DNA of 64,000 bases, from the NCBI GenBank assembly GCA_032358255.1, contig JAULBX010030152.1, forward strand, positions 120,275-184,274. Direction: 5' to 3'. The notes under the pieces are model-generated. The model worked only from the letters and a program-made list of their open reading frames with translations, made no database searches and was not told where the DNA came from. Position 1 is the stretch's first letter. Every line of letters starts with the position of its first letter. This DNA comes from Heterotrichella gracilis. Lineage: Eukaryota > Sar > Xanthophyceae > Tribonematales > Xanthonemataceae. Position numbers and translations under genes: made by a program. Below are positions 9,277 through 17,740 of this stretch, one piece after another.

Positions 9277-9582
9277 TTAGAGCGGGAGGCCTTTGCCCCA
9301 GCCCTTGGGTCGGTTATTGGTGTCAGTAAGACGTGGAGTGGTGTCGTAGATGTGGTCCTCGTTGAGGTAGCGCAGTGCAACCCCGATGAACTTGTCATCT
9401 TTCTTCGAGAGCCATCGTGCGAGTAAGTAGCACAGGACGAGAAGCGGAATGCCCCAATACGTCCGTGCCACCATCGCAAACGAGCCGGCCAGAGCAATTG
9501 CCCCGAATGCGGCTTTTTCCACCCCCAACATCAGCCGCGGCCTATGCAGCGACTGATGGAATGCGGATGAACGAGACGCCAT
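9277..9582 (-). CDS. virB3: VirB3-like T4SS protein
   Basis: The 101-residue product has one long hydrophobic stretch (about residues 22-60), often resolved as two helices, and the typical short VirB3/TrbD length. VirB3 works with VirB4 at the inner membrane. It sits between virB2 and virB4 in the canonical order with gaps of only 3 and 11 bp. Confidence 0.88.
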   Translation of the reverse strand: MASRSSAFHQSLHRPRLMLGVEKAAFGAIALAGSFAMVARTYWGIPLLVLCYLLARWLSKKDDKFIGVALRYLNEDHIYDTTPRLTDTNNRPKGWGKGLPL

Positions 9583-9585
9583 TGA

Positions 9586-9957
9586 TTAGGCACCCAGCAG
9601 GCAGCCCGGCAGACTGATGTTGCCGCTGCTCAGCATGATCGTGATCACGGCCTGGGCCACGCCAAAGAGGACAACCACGGTGATGATCTTGGACCAGTCC
9701 ATCTTGGAAATCATGCCGATCACCAGGGTGGCAACAGTCACGACGACGAAAATGATCACAGCCAGGGGGCCCTTCATCCAGCTCACAACTTGACAGCCAA
9801 CGCCGTCGATGAAGGGCATGCTGATAGCGGCCATCGCGTCCGTTGGTGCCAGAGCCAACACAGCTGCATAGCCCATGGCTGTGAGGGTTGCCTTGCTGGC
9901 GAAAGGCATTTTGATGGCGACCAGCTTGGCGCGCAGGGACTTGATGAAGTTCAACAT
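9586..9957 (-). CDS. virB2: VirB2-like pilin
   Basis: The start at 9957 gives 123 residues with a long pilin signal sequence ending at a likely cleavage site TDAMA-AIS. The mature pilin of about 75-80 residues has two hydrophobic helices separated by a short polar loop (SKMDWSK), as in VirB2/TrbC. Two cysteines (GVGCQV, LPGCLL) could close the pilin. A strong Shine-Dalgarno (AGGAGAGT-like) precedes this start. Confidence 0.88.
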   Translation of the reverse strand: MLNFIKSLRAKLVAIKMPFASKATLTAMGYAAVLALAPTDAMAAISMPFIDGVGCQVVSWMKGPLAVIIFVVVTVATLVIGMISKMDWSKIITVVVLFGVAQAVITIMLSSGNISLPGCLLGA

Positions 9958-9979
9958 AGGACTCTCCTGAAAAAAGGGT

Positions 9980-10978
9980 TTAAAAATGTTCCAGCTCGTA
10001 TTCGCCGGTTTTCCTGTCGTAGCCGTGTACGCGGCACACTTCAGAGACGCGACGAATCGCGCCATCCCGGTGGATGTAGAACATCCACTGCAGAGATTCA
10101 GAAATTGACATGCGGAGGGGCTCCAACGGAATGCCCATGTCCGCCATCAAAAGTAGGTTTTCCAGGCGGCTCAGTGCGCGAGCGGCGCCGTTGGCGTGGA
10201 TAGTTGCCCCAGAACCTGGATGACCAGTGTTCGCAGCATCCATCCAGTCGTATGCCTCAGGACCGCGCAATTCGCCAAGAATGATTCGCTTGGGCGCATA
10301 TCGCATTGCTGTACGCACGGCCTTTCGCGGAGTCATCCCGATTTCGTCATCGCACTCAACCAGCACCGCATTGGGCGACGTGATCTGCAGCTCGTGCACT
10401 GTTTCAATGACGAACAGGCGGTCCTCTCGGGGGAAGTTGTTGAGAACCGCGTTCATCAGCGTCGTCTTGCCTGAACCAGTACCCCCGACGATCAGGAAAT
10501 TCTCATGGCTGTTGATCGACTGCATCAGGAGTTCGGCGTATTTCTCAGACAACACACCGTTCTTGATGTATTCCTCGATTGTGAACACGCGAGCTGCGTG
10601 ACGACGAATACACATAGACGGGCCTTTGATGGCCACAGGAGGAAGAATTGCCTCGACTCGGAACCCGGGCAAACGGGCTGACAACACTCGCTGCTTCGAC
10701 TTGTCGCCTACTTCCTTGTCGGCTAGGCCGGCGATAAGCGTGATCGCGGCTCGAATGCTGCCTGAGCTGACGTTGACCTTGACAGGCACTTCCTTGCCTC
10801 CCTTGGCAATGAAGACGTCATTCGGGCCGTTGACCATGATTTCGTTGATGTCCGGATCAGCGAAATACGGGCGCAGGTCTTCCAGCGTGTCCATTAATTG
10901 ATTGAGAACGCGCTGGGTATTCCCAAGGCGCCCGTCAATGGGAGCCGCCGAGGCCTGCAGTGGAGATTGAATAACCAT
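9980..10978 (-). CDS. virB11: VirB11-like hexameric ATPase
   Basis: This 332-residue secretion ATPase has Walker A GGTGSGKTTLMNAV (about residue 165), the Asp box ETVHELQI, Walker B RIILGELRGPEAYDW and the His box TGHPGSGATIHANG. VirB11 switches the machine between pilus biogenesis and DNA transfer. It precedes virB2 here, as in several non-Ti plasmids. Confidence 0.93.
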   Translation of the reverse strand: MVIQSPLQASAAPIDGRLGNTQRVLNQLMDTLEDLRPYFADPDINEIMVNGPNDVFIAKGGKEVPVKVNVSSGSIRAAITLIAGLADKEVGDKSKQRVLSARLPGFRVEAILPPVAIKGPSMCIRRHAARVFTIEEYIKNGVLSEKYAELLMQSINSHENFLIVGGTGSGKTTLMNAVLNNFPREDRLFVIETVHELQITSPNAVLVECDDEIGMTPRKAVRTAMRYAPKRIILGELRGPEAYDWMDAANTGHPGSGATIHANGAARALSRLENLLLMADMGIPLEPLRMSISESLQWMFYIHRDGAIRRVSEVCRVHGYDRKTGEYELEHF

Positions 10979-11080
10979 GCAGAGAATTCTGAAGTTTCAC
11001 GCCTTCTGCATGTCCCGAGCAACGAGCCGTGATTGCCGCGTTGAACCCCCAGCGCGGTAGGTTATGACCCAGAATGAAAG

Positions 11081-11100
11081 AGGCCCGGTTTCCCGGGCCT
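11081..11100 (-). terminator. Hairpin terminator after the DUF4400 gene
   Basis: AGGCCCGG and CCGGGCCT form an 8-bp stem with a 4-base loop, followed on the minus strand by TCTTTC. The T-run is poor, so it may only reduce transcription into virB11. Confidence 0.5.
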
Positions 11101-11105
11101 ATCTG

Positions 11106-11744
11106 TCATCGCCCGAAAAGGGGCTGCATGTTCGATATCAATATCTTGAGCGGGATTGCCACAAGAACAGCCCAAAGTGGCGCCAAAAGCGGGGAAAGGC
11201 TAAACGGCAGAACCAGGAACAGCAGCGGCAGAGCCATCATCGGGATGACGATAAGCCCCATAAGGGTGAAAGTGGCCGGCCGAATGGCGCCAAACTCAGA
11301 CCGCTTAATTTTTCGCTCCATGAAACCATCGTAGGCCGCAGCCCAGAGAAGGGGCGCCAGGATGAGGATCCAGACCAAAGCGATCGCAAACCGCATCGCC
11401 GCGACGAACGACTGGAGTATCAGCCCCTGCATGTAGCTGTTGAAGATGGACGACATGATGCGACCGCCCTCCCCGGCTGCACGACTGGACAATTCGAGGT
11501 CCTTTTGGCTCAGTTTCCCTGCACTTGCGGCCTGGGCGGTAAGGCCAACTGGAGATGTCCGGTAGACAACAGAAGCGAAGTCAACGACCTGTGAAGTCAC
11601 TTTTTCACCAAGAGCGGACCTGGTCGCAGCAATTTCTTCGAGAACAAATTGCTCCATGCTGGCGCCGCTGCGGATAAGAGGGCCCAGGAAGAAGGCGACC
11701 ACGGCCAGCCCCAGCCAAAATCCAAAATGCTGTTTGTTCTGCAT
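11106..11744 (-). CDS. DUF4400 family conjugation membrane protein
   Basis: The 212-residue product has an N-terminal membrane helix, a helical periplasmic segment, and a C-terminal membrane block with FAIALVWILILAPLLWAAAY then DGFMERKIKRSEFG. This layout and the D-G-hydrophobic-R/K-R sequence fit DUF4400. DUF4400 proteins are regularly found beside TraD in SXT/R391-type and other MOBH conjugative elements, as here. Its exact role is unknown. Confidence 0.7.
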   Translation of the reverse strand: MQNKQHFGFWLGLAVVAFFLGPLIRSGASMEQFVLEEIAATRSALGEKVTSQVVDFASVVYRTSPVGLTAQAASAGKLSQKDLELSSRAAGEGGRIMSSIFNSYMQGLILQSFVAAMRFAIALVWILILAPLLWAAAYDGFMERKIKRSEFGAIRPATFTLMGLIVIPMMALPLLFLVLPFSLSPLLAPLWAVLVAIPLKILISNMQPLFGR

Positions 11745-11746
11745 GC

Positions 11747-12361
11747 TTATCCCCTTGGGGCGTGAAATTCAAGGTAGCCAACGTCCTGCGGATCGGCGAT
11801 GCGGGCCAGTAGATGCGTTCGAAGGCCTGCGATGGTCTCTTTGGATGGCGTATCACCCGAAAGGTAGGCACGCAATTCCGTCATCCCATGCCGGCTTGTC
11901 CACTGCGACAAGGGCTCCGAGAAGTACTTCCACGTTTTGCACTCGCCAGAGGCGGTTTCGCCAACGACTTGCACTCTGGCAATGTCCTCGACGCAGCTGG
12001 CCAGCCAGTAGAGGTAAACGCCCACGATACGGGCTTCGTAGGAAGCGCCGGCGTCAACGGCACGCTGGACTTCTGCGACAGCCTTTTGGATCGTCTGACT
12101 AAGCAGAGAGCCACCTTCCGAGCTGGGCCACATTGGCGTGAGAAAGTTCCCAAGACGCTCGGTAGCTATGCGCAGGTTGGGATGGTGCATCCACAGAGAA
12201 AGCGCAATGCTCTCGTAGGCTGCGCCTTCAATAGTGCTTTTGAGCCATGCGGACGGGGTTGCGGGGGCCAGCTGGTCAAGAGGCCACGTTACGGAAGCGT
12301 CAGTCTCCGCGCTTCGCTCTCGGCGTCGCAGTCCGGGCTGGAAATTGATGACGATGCTCAT
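11747..12361 (-). CDS. Hypothetical protein between TraD and the DUF4400 gene
   Basis: This 204-residue soluble, helical protein is not recognised. It overlaps the traD stop by 4 bp (ATGA) and ends 2 bp before the DUF4400 gene, so all three are translationally linked. SXT/R391-type elements also carry a small gene between traD and the next membrane gene, so an accessory coupling role is possible but unproven. Confidence 0.75.
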   Translation of the reverse strand: MSIVINFQPGLRRRERSAETDASVTWPLDQLAPATPSAWLKSTIEGAAYESIALSLWMHHPNLRIATERLGNFLTPMWPSSEGGSLLSQTIQKAVAEVQRAVDAGASYEARIVGVYLYWLASCVEDIARVQVVGETASGECKTWKYFSEPLSQWTSRHGMTELRAYLSGDTPSKETIAGLRTHLLARIADPQDVGYLEFHAPRG

Positions 12362-14316
12362 TTTGCTTTCAGGAGCTTGGAGTCTTCAAGGATCACAGGG
12401 ATACGGCCCTTGACCAGTTCGCCTCGGTTGAAGAATCCCAGATAGTGGAGGTCCGGCAGCGACGGCAACAGGCTGCGCGGGAAGATCTCGACGGTCTTTT
12501 CCGACACGGACTCGCTCTGGTTCGCGGAGAACTCCAGGCCGACGTCTTCGGTCTTGGACCCCATGCCCGAGGACTGTGAGCGAACGGTAATGTTCGTTTC
12601 GCCAAGCTTCTCGATGATGAGTTTCATCGTGTCCGGGTCTTGGGTGGCCCCCACGATCATGTTGTTCATATTGCCGATGAACCGGCGCGCGCGCGGGGCG
12701 TTACCAGCGAACTTGTCGACCAGGTCGGAGAAGGTCTGGCCGAGCGCCCAGATGAAGAAGCCGGCACCCCGGCCCTTGTTGGCCTGCTGGATGAGCGGTG
12801 CGCAGGCAGCGTCGCCCCACTCGTCCACCACGACGTGAACGCGACGGGGTTCATCACCCGTGTCAGTGTCCAGACCGTGGTTGTAGATCTCTGCGGCGAC
12901 AGAGGACATTTCAGCGAGCGCCATCGTGGACATGGCCTTGCCCACTGACTCATCGGCCAGCGTGTCTGTACCGATGTACAGGATGTGGTTACCTTCGACC
13001 AGACGTTTGCCGTCCATGATCGGGCGCGTGTCGTTGATGTCCTCGTAATCGGGCGACAGCAGGCCGCGCAGGTCATCAGTGGTCAGCTTGGTCAGCATCG
13101 GCGTGATGCTCACAATCATCTTGCCGAACCATTCTTTGTTCGCTTCAAGAATCGAAACAAGGCCTCGCAACTCCTCCGGCTTCATTGGGAGGCCGCTCAG
13201 TTCAGCATCGCGACTGCTCTCGGGCACGTTGACCTGGAACACCTTGATCATGGCCGTCAGCTCTGGTGAGTTCGTCTCAACAGCGTTCTTCGCCGGGGCC
13301 TTGCGGGCTGCTGCTCCCGCTGCGTTTATTTCCTTGTCGATCAGCTCCAGAAGCTGCGGAGCCTCTTCCTTGAAAAACTTCTGCAGAGCCTCTTCGGTCA
13401 GCTTCTCGACGGAATTTCGGTTTTCCATCGCGTTCTTGAGCCCGTATAGGCTCACCCGACGACCGATGTACTTCATCCCGTTGGTGATCCGGTGCACGGC
13501 CATCCAGCAGAACTCCTTGAAGTTGTCTGATTCCTGCGAGTCCAGAACCATCGTGATGCGCGAAGCAACCTGGGACACCTGATCCCAGTTCTTAATCAGG
13601 TCCAGACGGACCGACTCAGAGGCGAACGCCGGATGCAGCATCAGGAAGCGCTCGGGGTGGCCGGAAAGAATCGCGGCCTGGCGGCAGATCTCGCGCAGGT
13701 CCTTGTCGCCCTTCGGGTCGATCACGATCACCGCATCACCTCGCAAGGCCAGTTGGAAGATGACCAACGCAGCCAGACGCGTCTTGATCGCGCCGGTCGT
13801 AGCGATGATCGCGCAATGCCCCTTGAGGGAATCGAACGGCAGCATCACGTCGCTCTCACCCATATCCAGACCGTGGACCCAGGGCAGGCCCTTGGCTGTC
13901 ATCGGGTCGTGCTTGATACCGGCGAGTTTCATCCACCAGCTGGGCGGGTAGACATCGGTCAGATCCCGCTTCATCACTTCATATGCGCGCTGTGTGTGGC
14001 GAGGTTCCCAACGGTAGCCCCAGCCCAACCAAAGGTTCTCGCCCATGGCCGGCATGGCCGCACGCAGGGCGCCTGTTCCGATCAGGGACGTAGGCTTTCC
14101 AGCGAGGGCCAGTTTGTAGTTCAGGAGGCGCCGAGCACCGAATGCACGCATCAACCCCATGACAAGCGCAAGCACTGAGGCGGCTAGCAGGGTCATCTTC
14201 GGGGCATTGAGGACGAGCGCGCACCCGAGCATCCAAATGGCGGCAATGCCCCAGCCAATGGCAGCGCGGGCCTCAAATGCGGGCCGCAGGAGTTGTTCAA
14301 ATCGCTTTTCTGACAC
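12358..14316 (-). CDS. traD: TraD-like type IV coupling protein (MOBH type)
   Basis: This 652-residue coupling ATPase has two N-terminal membrane helices (residues 20-55). Walker A is degenerate (CAIIATTGAIKTRLA, about 190, lacking the usual GSGK), Walker B is AVIVIDPKGD and the late helicase-like motif is HVVVDEWGDAA, then RGAGFFIWALGQTFSD. It brings the relaxase-DNA complex to the channel. It starts directly after the relaxase gene. The divergent P-loop is seen in several TraD proteins of SXT/TOL type. Confidence 0.9.
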   Translation of the reverse strand: MSEKRFEQLLRPAFEARAAIGWGIAAIWMLGCALVLNAPKMTLLAASVLALVMGLMRAFGARRLLNYKLALAGKPTSLIGTGALRAAMPAMGENLWLGWGYRWEPRHTQRAYEVMKRDLTDVYPPSWWMKLAGIKHDPMTAKGLPWVHGLDMGESDVMLPFDSLKGHCAIIATTGAIKTRLAALVIFQLALRGDAVIVIDPKGDKDLREICRQAAILSGHPERFLMLHPAFASESVRLDLIKNWDQVSQVASRITMVLDSQESDNFKEFCWMAVHRITNGMKYIGRRVSLYGLKNAMENRNSVEKLTEEALQKFFKEEAPQLLELIDKEINAAGAAARKAPAKNAVETNSPELTAMIKVFQVNVPESSRDAELSGLPMKPEELRGLVSILEANKEWFGKMIVSITPMLTKLTTDDLRGLLSPDYEDINDTRPIMDGKRLVEGNHILYIGTDTLADESVGKAMSTMALAEMSSVAAEIYNHGLDTDTGDEPRRVHVVVDEWGDAACAPLIQQANKGRGAGFFIWALGQTFSDLVDKFAGNAPRARRFIGNMNNMIVGATQDPDTMKLIIEKLGETNITVRSQSSGMGSKTEDVGLEFSANQSESVSEKTVEIFPRSLLPSLPDLHYLGFFNRGELVKGRIPVILEDSKLLKAK

Positions 14317-16152
14317 TTAAAGCCCCAGTTTCTTGCATCCGTAACGGGAAATCACAATCGAGTCCCGTGGCTTGGCGCCCTCAGGGATCGCCACTTTCTG
14401 TACCTTCAAACCTGGCGTGGCACGCGGGGAGTAGATCAGCCCCGCCTCAGCAACTTCATTGACCCAATCAGGCACGCTGCGCATCAGCGTGGCCAAATAG
14501 TCGTAGCTGATCGCCGCGCCGTTGTCCGTCATACGCATAGTCGAACTGTTTGCGCCACGCTCACGCCATGCCTTCACCACTTTGCCCAGCAGCTCAACTG
14601 CAAGTCCACTGCGCATGTCTTTGCGCACGTCGTCGGGCACCAGGTCGCTGAAACGCACTTCCGCGCCCTCGCGCAGCTTTGTCGGAGCGCCTGAGTTTTC
14701 CTCGACGACCTGCTCATCTTCGGCCGCATCTGTCTGAGCGACACCTTCTTGATGTTCTCCCTGCTCTTCTGCCACATCAGGCATAGCTGGTTCTTCTGCA
14801 GCAGGTGATTTCTGAACAGATCCAGCAGGAGTAACGGATGCAGGTTCGTCGGTTTTCGTTTCGGTCGCGTCACTCTCCATGCGTGCCAAAGGATCGCTAT
14901 CCAGGACCTGCTCCAAGGCCTTCGGCGCGACGGCTGCGTACTGGTGAGGCTCATATTCGGGCATCACGCCATTGGGGTTGGCGATCTTGTAACCAGACAG
15001 GATCTGGCCATCAGCATCCACGATCTGGGTCATCCCCATATCGTTGACGGTCGAGGTATCCAGAAGGCCGGACGCCTTCATCAGCTCAGCCAGGATCGCA
15101 GGGGAATTCGGTATGCCGGGAGTGTTGTCACGGCCGGCCTGCTCAATGATGCTGGTTGCGGCATCCGGCCACACCAGATAGATACCCGTGGAATCCACGA
15201 AGAACGGTGCAACATTGGGCGTCCACGCGCCTTTGTCGACCAGATGGCGCATGGTCCCCACCAAATAGGGGGCCATGTGCGTACCGATGGTCAGACGGCC
15301 GTAGTTCTGGGGCATGCGGCTGCGCTCACGTTCTTTGGCCTTGCCCCACATCGTCTTGATCAGTTGGGCCGCGATCATCGTCGGAGTGTCGTGTCCAGCC
15401 ACAATCTCATAAAGAGCACGGGTCAACTCAGGGGATCCCTGCTCCAGCCAGTCCAGGTTTTCTGCGCCGATGATCGTGCGAACCAGAGCCGCGGAAGACG
15501 GTGCGGGCCCGAGATCTACATCGCCCAGGTTGGCGATTTCAGTAGGCCATGCGACGTAGTACCGATCTGCATTCAACCCAGCAGCCCACGCAGTCAGTGA
15601 TTTTTGATGCTTGGACCACGTGTCGCCCTTTCGGGTGGAAACAGTCATGCGCCCAAGTGACTTTCCAATCGGATAAAGCAGGCCAGCCGCGAAACAGATA
15701 TAGCGCCAGCGAGGCTCCAGATTGTGGCGGACTTCGACAGTCGCGCCGCCAGTGAAGATGCGGCCATCAGAGGCCTGGAAAGATAGGAAGGCCAGCTCAA
15801 TACAGGCGTGAATCAGTCCGCCCTCCCCAGAGTACAGATCTGCAGGGGTAGCCGGAACAGTGTTGACATGCTCAGCAAGCCGCTCAATGGGAGCCAAATA
15901 CCGGGCCTGGAACTTCTCGGGCAGCGTAGCTGCGTGCACACGCAGGCGCTTGATGAACTCGGTGTTGCCTTCGATGAGCTCCTGGACCGTGCGAACCCGT
16001 AGGCCGGGGTCAGAGGGAGGGTAAATATTGGAAACCTCAGCAGGCACTTGGGTAGGTGCGACGACGGCTGTAGCCGTAGCCGGCAATGACGCCTGGACCA
16101 GCGGCATCGTCGGTTTTGTGCTGAAAAGATTACTGACCCAGGTGTAATTCAT
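14317..16152 (-). CDS. traI: TraI-like MOBH relaxase
   Basis: Starting from ATG at 16152 gives 611 residues; GTG at 16170 is an alternative, but AGG lies at better spacing from the ATG. The N-terminal TraI_2 domain shows the HD-like MOBH signature (GEGGLIHACIELAFLSFQAS, about residues 100-120; then a Trp-Arg-Tyr region and GKSLGRMTV). An acidic, Glu/Pro-rich linker (about 400-480) leads to a C-terminal winged-helix-like domain. It would nick at oriT, which I could not locate. A 14-codon frame from ATG 16174 overlaps the start. Confidence 0.88.
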   Translation of the reverse strand: MNYTWVSNLFSTKPTMPLVQASLPATATAVVAPTQVPAEVSNIYPPSDPGLRVRTVQELIEGNTEFIKRLRVHAATLPEKFQARYLAPIERLAEHVNTVPATPADLYSGEGGLIHACIELAFLSFQASDGRIFTGGATVEVRHNLEPRWRYICFAAGLLYPIGKSLGRMTVSTRKGDTWSKHQKSLTAWAAGLNADRYYVAWPTEIANLGDVDLGPAPSSAALVRTIIGAENLDWLEQGSPELTRALYEIVAGHDTPTMIAAQLIKTMWGKAKERERSRMPQNYGRLTIGTHMAPYLVGTMRHLVDKGAWTPNVAPFFVDSTGIYLVWPDAATSIIEQAGRDNTPGIPNSPAILAELMKASGLLDTSTVNDMGMTQIVDADGQILSGYKIANPNGVMPEYEPHQYAAVAPKALEQVLDSDPLARMESDATETKTDEPASVTPAGSVQKSPAAEEPAMPDVAEEQGEHQEGVAQTDAAEDEQVVEENSGAPTKLREGAEVRFSDLVPDDVRKDMRSGLAVELLGKVVKAWRERGANSSTMRMTDNGAAISYDYLATLMRSVPDWVNEVAEAGLIYSPRATPGLKVQKVAIPEGAKPRDSIVISRYGCKKLGL

Positions 16153-16177
16153 GGAACCTATTTTCGGCACTCATGGG

Positions 16178-16187
16178 CCTATATAGG
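16178..16187. promoter_or_regulatory. Palindrome CCTATATAGG at the traI promoter
   Basis: This perfect 10-bp palindrome contains a possible -10 box (TATATA) 26 bp upstream of the traI ATG. No good -35 lies 17 bp upstream, which would fit an activator-dependent promoter. The half-site CCTAT also occurs in the inverted repeat at 4482. Confidence 0.4.
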
Positions 16188-16247
16188 TCTGGGCAACGGG
16201 GCGGTTCCGGGTCGTTGAACCACCGGCCCGTCCGGGCGTCTATCGGT

Positions 16248-16928
16248 TTAGCCGACGGACTGGCGCTTTTGAGTGTCGCTGAACTTCTGTTGCTGGCGCT
16301 GGGCCAGCAGATCGTCCAACTTGCGTTTGGCCTCGGCCACATCGATCTGCATGTGGGCGCAGACGGGGCAATACGGACGGGTTGCGGTGGCCACGGTCCA
16401 GAGGTAGCGCGACGAGCAGTCGCCGCAGTTATGGATGCTGACTTCGCGATTACGGATGCCTTCCAGCATAACGATGTAGGTTTCGAAAGAGATGCGAGCG
16501 TCTTCAGGGTTTTCGTACAGATCGCTGCGGTAGCGGATGTAGACCTCCAGACGCTTGTCCAGTGCGGTTCCCAGGTTCGTTTCAGCTACGGCGGCAGCAC
16601 CGGGGCCGTTGGCACCGAAGTGCAGGTTCATTAGGTAAGCGGCGTCGAACTTGTCTGACACCTTGCTCAGGAAACCTTTGGCGTTGTAGGATTGGCCCAC
16701 ACCCCGCGGACGGGCCACAGTGCCGCCCATTTGCTTGATCCGGCGATCAATCACGTCCTTCAGGCGCTGGGCGCTCACGTCAGTCCCCGTCAGCTCCTGA
16801 ATGAGTTGGGTGCGCTGCGTCAGTCGAATCAGAACCTCGAAACGGTCCTCCCAGCGTGGGTCTTCAAACAGCGCGGTCTTTTCCGTGGCGCCGACTGCGC
16901 GGCCGGTCATGGGTTTCTGCAGGCTCAT
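16248..16928 (-). CDS. FlhC-like (SetC/AcaC-like) transcriptional activator subunit
   Basis: Starting at 16928, with GGAG in front, gives 226 residues. The FlhC signature is present: VLIRLTQRTQLIQELTG near the N-terminus, then a C-terminal zinc-binding site with NCGDCSSRYL and YCPVC (two Cys-x2-Cys pairs). In SXT/R391 and IncC elements FlhDC homologues (SetCD, AcaCD) are the master activators of transfer genes; its place directly upstream of the relaxase and T4SS genes suggests the same. It follows its FlhD-like partner by 40 bp, the flhDC order. Confidence 0.8.
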   Translation of the reverse strand: MSLQKPMTGRAVGATEKTALFEDPRWEDRFEVLIRLTQRTQLIQELTGTDVSAQRLKDVIDRRIKQMGGTVARPRGVGQSYNAKGFLSKVSDKFDAAYLMNLHFGANGPGAAAVAETNLGTALDKRLEVYIRYRSDLYENPEDARISFETYIVMLEGIRNREVSIHNCGDCSSRYLWTVATATRPYCPVCAHMQIDVAEAKRKLDDLLAQRQQQKFSDTQKRQSVG

Positions 16929-16968
16929 CTTCTTTCTCCGGGGATTCGTTGCGGCGTGTGACAGACGA

Positions 16969-17556
16969 TCAGAACGGGCGGCTGCGACGGGTAGTCGTGC
17001 CCAATACGGTGCGCTCACGAGAATTCATCACCGACATTGCTGCCGTAGTGAAATACTCGTCCGACACTGCGGGGATCAGCAGCACCGAGGGGTCGGCCGC
17101 AAGAGCGCTGAGCTCGCGAGGCCCGAAACGGGAAATGTAGCTTGCGTGCTGGCTGGACAGGTCATACAGGGCCAGTGCCTGGGTGTAAGCGGAGCGCAGA
17201 GCGTCCAGGCGCTCCAGCAGGCACAGAAAAGCTTCTTCAACGCAGGAAGCCTCGAAGGAATCGGACGGTTTGGCAGCTTGGAAGGCGCTGTCGGCATTGA
17301 CAGCCGGCAGGCGAACGGAGAACAGCGGCACGGCACAATCAGCCATCTGCAGCGCCTGCTCGCGGGGGATAACCGACATAATCTGGAAAAGTTGCTTCTG
17401 GCCGGGAAACCATCGATCCGCGTTTTTTACGGAATCCAGGGCACCGGAGTTCACCAGTTCCCAGCGGCGCTCGATGATCGCCATGTTCTCGGCCAAAATG
17501 CCTCGATCCACGGTGGGCAGATGCATACGAGATTTCTGTGTTGCGACGGCTTGCAT
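16969..17556 (-). CDS. FlhD-like (SetD/AcaD-like) activator subunit
   Basis: This 195-residue protein is longer than flagellar FlhD. The segment ALRSAYTQALALYDLSSQHA followed by helices resembles the FlhD core, and the N-terminal half adds a region not seen in FlhD. Sequence similarity alone is weak; the call depends mainly on being first in a two-gene operon with a convincing FlhC homologue and beside a CI-like repressor, as in SXT/IncC regulation. The promoter lies at 17608-17635. Confidence 0.65.
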   Translation of the reverse strand: MQAVATQKSRMHLPTVDRGILAENMAIIERRWELVNSGALDSVKNADRWFPGQKQLFQIMSVIPREQALQMADCAVPLFSVRLPAVNADSAFQAAKPSDSFEASCVEEAFLCLLERLDALRSAYTQALALYDLSSQHASYISRFGPRELSALAADPSVLLIPAVSDEYFTTAAMSVMNSRERTVLGTTTRRSRPF

Positions 17557-17607
17557 AGCTAGGTCTGGTTGGTGTGTAAGTAGATGTATGAATCATGCCG
17601 GGGGTCC

Positions 17608-17644
17608 AAAATACCGGCAAACTGCCACCTGTCAAAAGTGACAG
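17608..17644 (-). promoter_or_regulatory. Promoter and operator of the flhD/flhC-like activator operon
   Basis: TTGACA (17630-17635) and TATTTT (17608-17613) are 16 bp apart on the minus strand. The perfect palindrome CTGTCAAAAGTGACAG (17629-17644) covers the -35, so a bound repressor would block RNA polymerase. The divergent CI-like protein is the obvious candidate. A second palindrome, GCGCAATGCGC, lies near 17674. Confidence 0.75.
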
Positions 17645-17696
17645 GCTTCCTTGATAGATTTTCCCTATCGTCCGCGCAATGCGCCTTTTTTCATCT

Positions 17697-17725
17697 TTGA
17701 CTCGTTACAAACAGGCCTCTCGTAT
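17697..17725 (+). promoter_or_regulatory. Promoter of the CI-like repressor gene
   Basis: TTGACT (17697-17702) lies 17 bp from TCGTAT (17720-17725). The ATG is 15 bp beyond the -10, giving a very short leader. AGGA precedes the ATG by 7 bases. Confidence 0.5.
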
Positions 17726-17740
17726 GGTTAGGATGCCGGC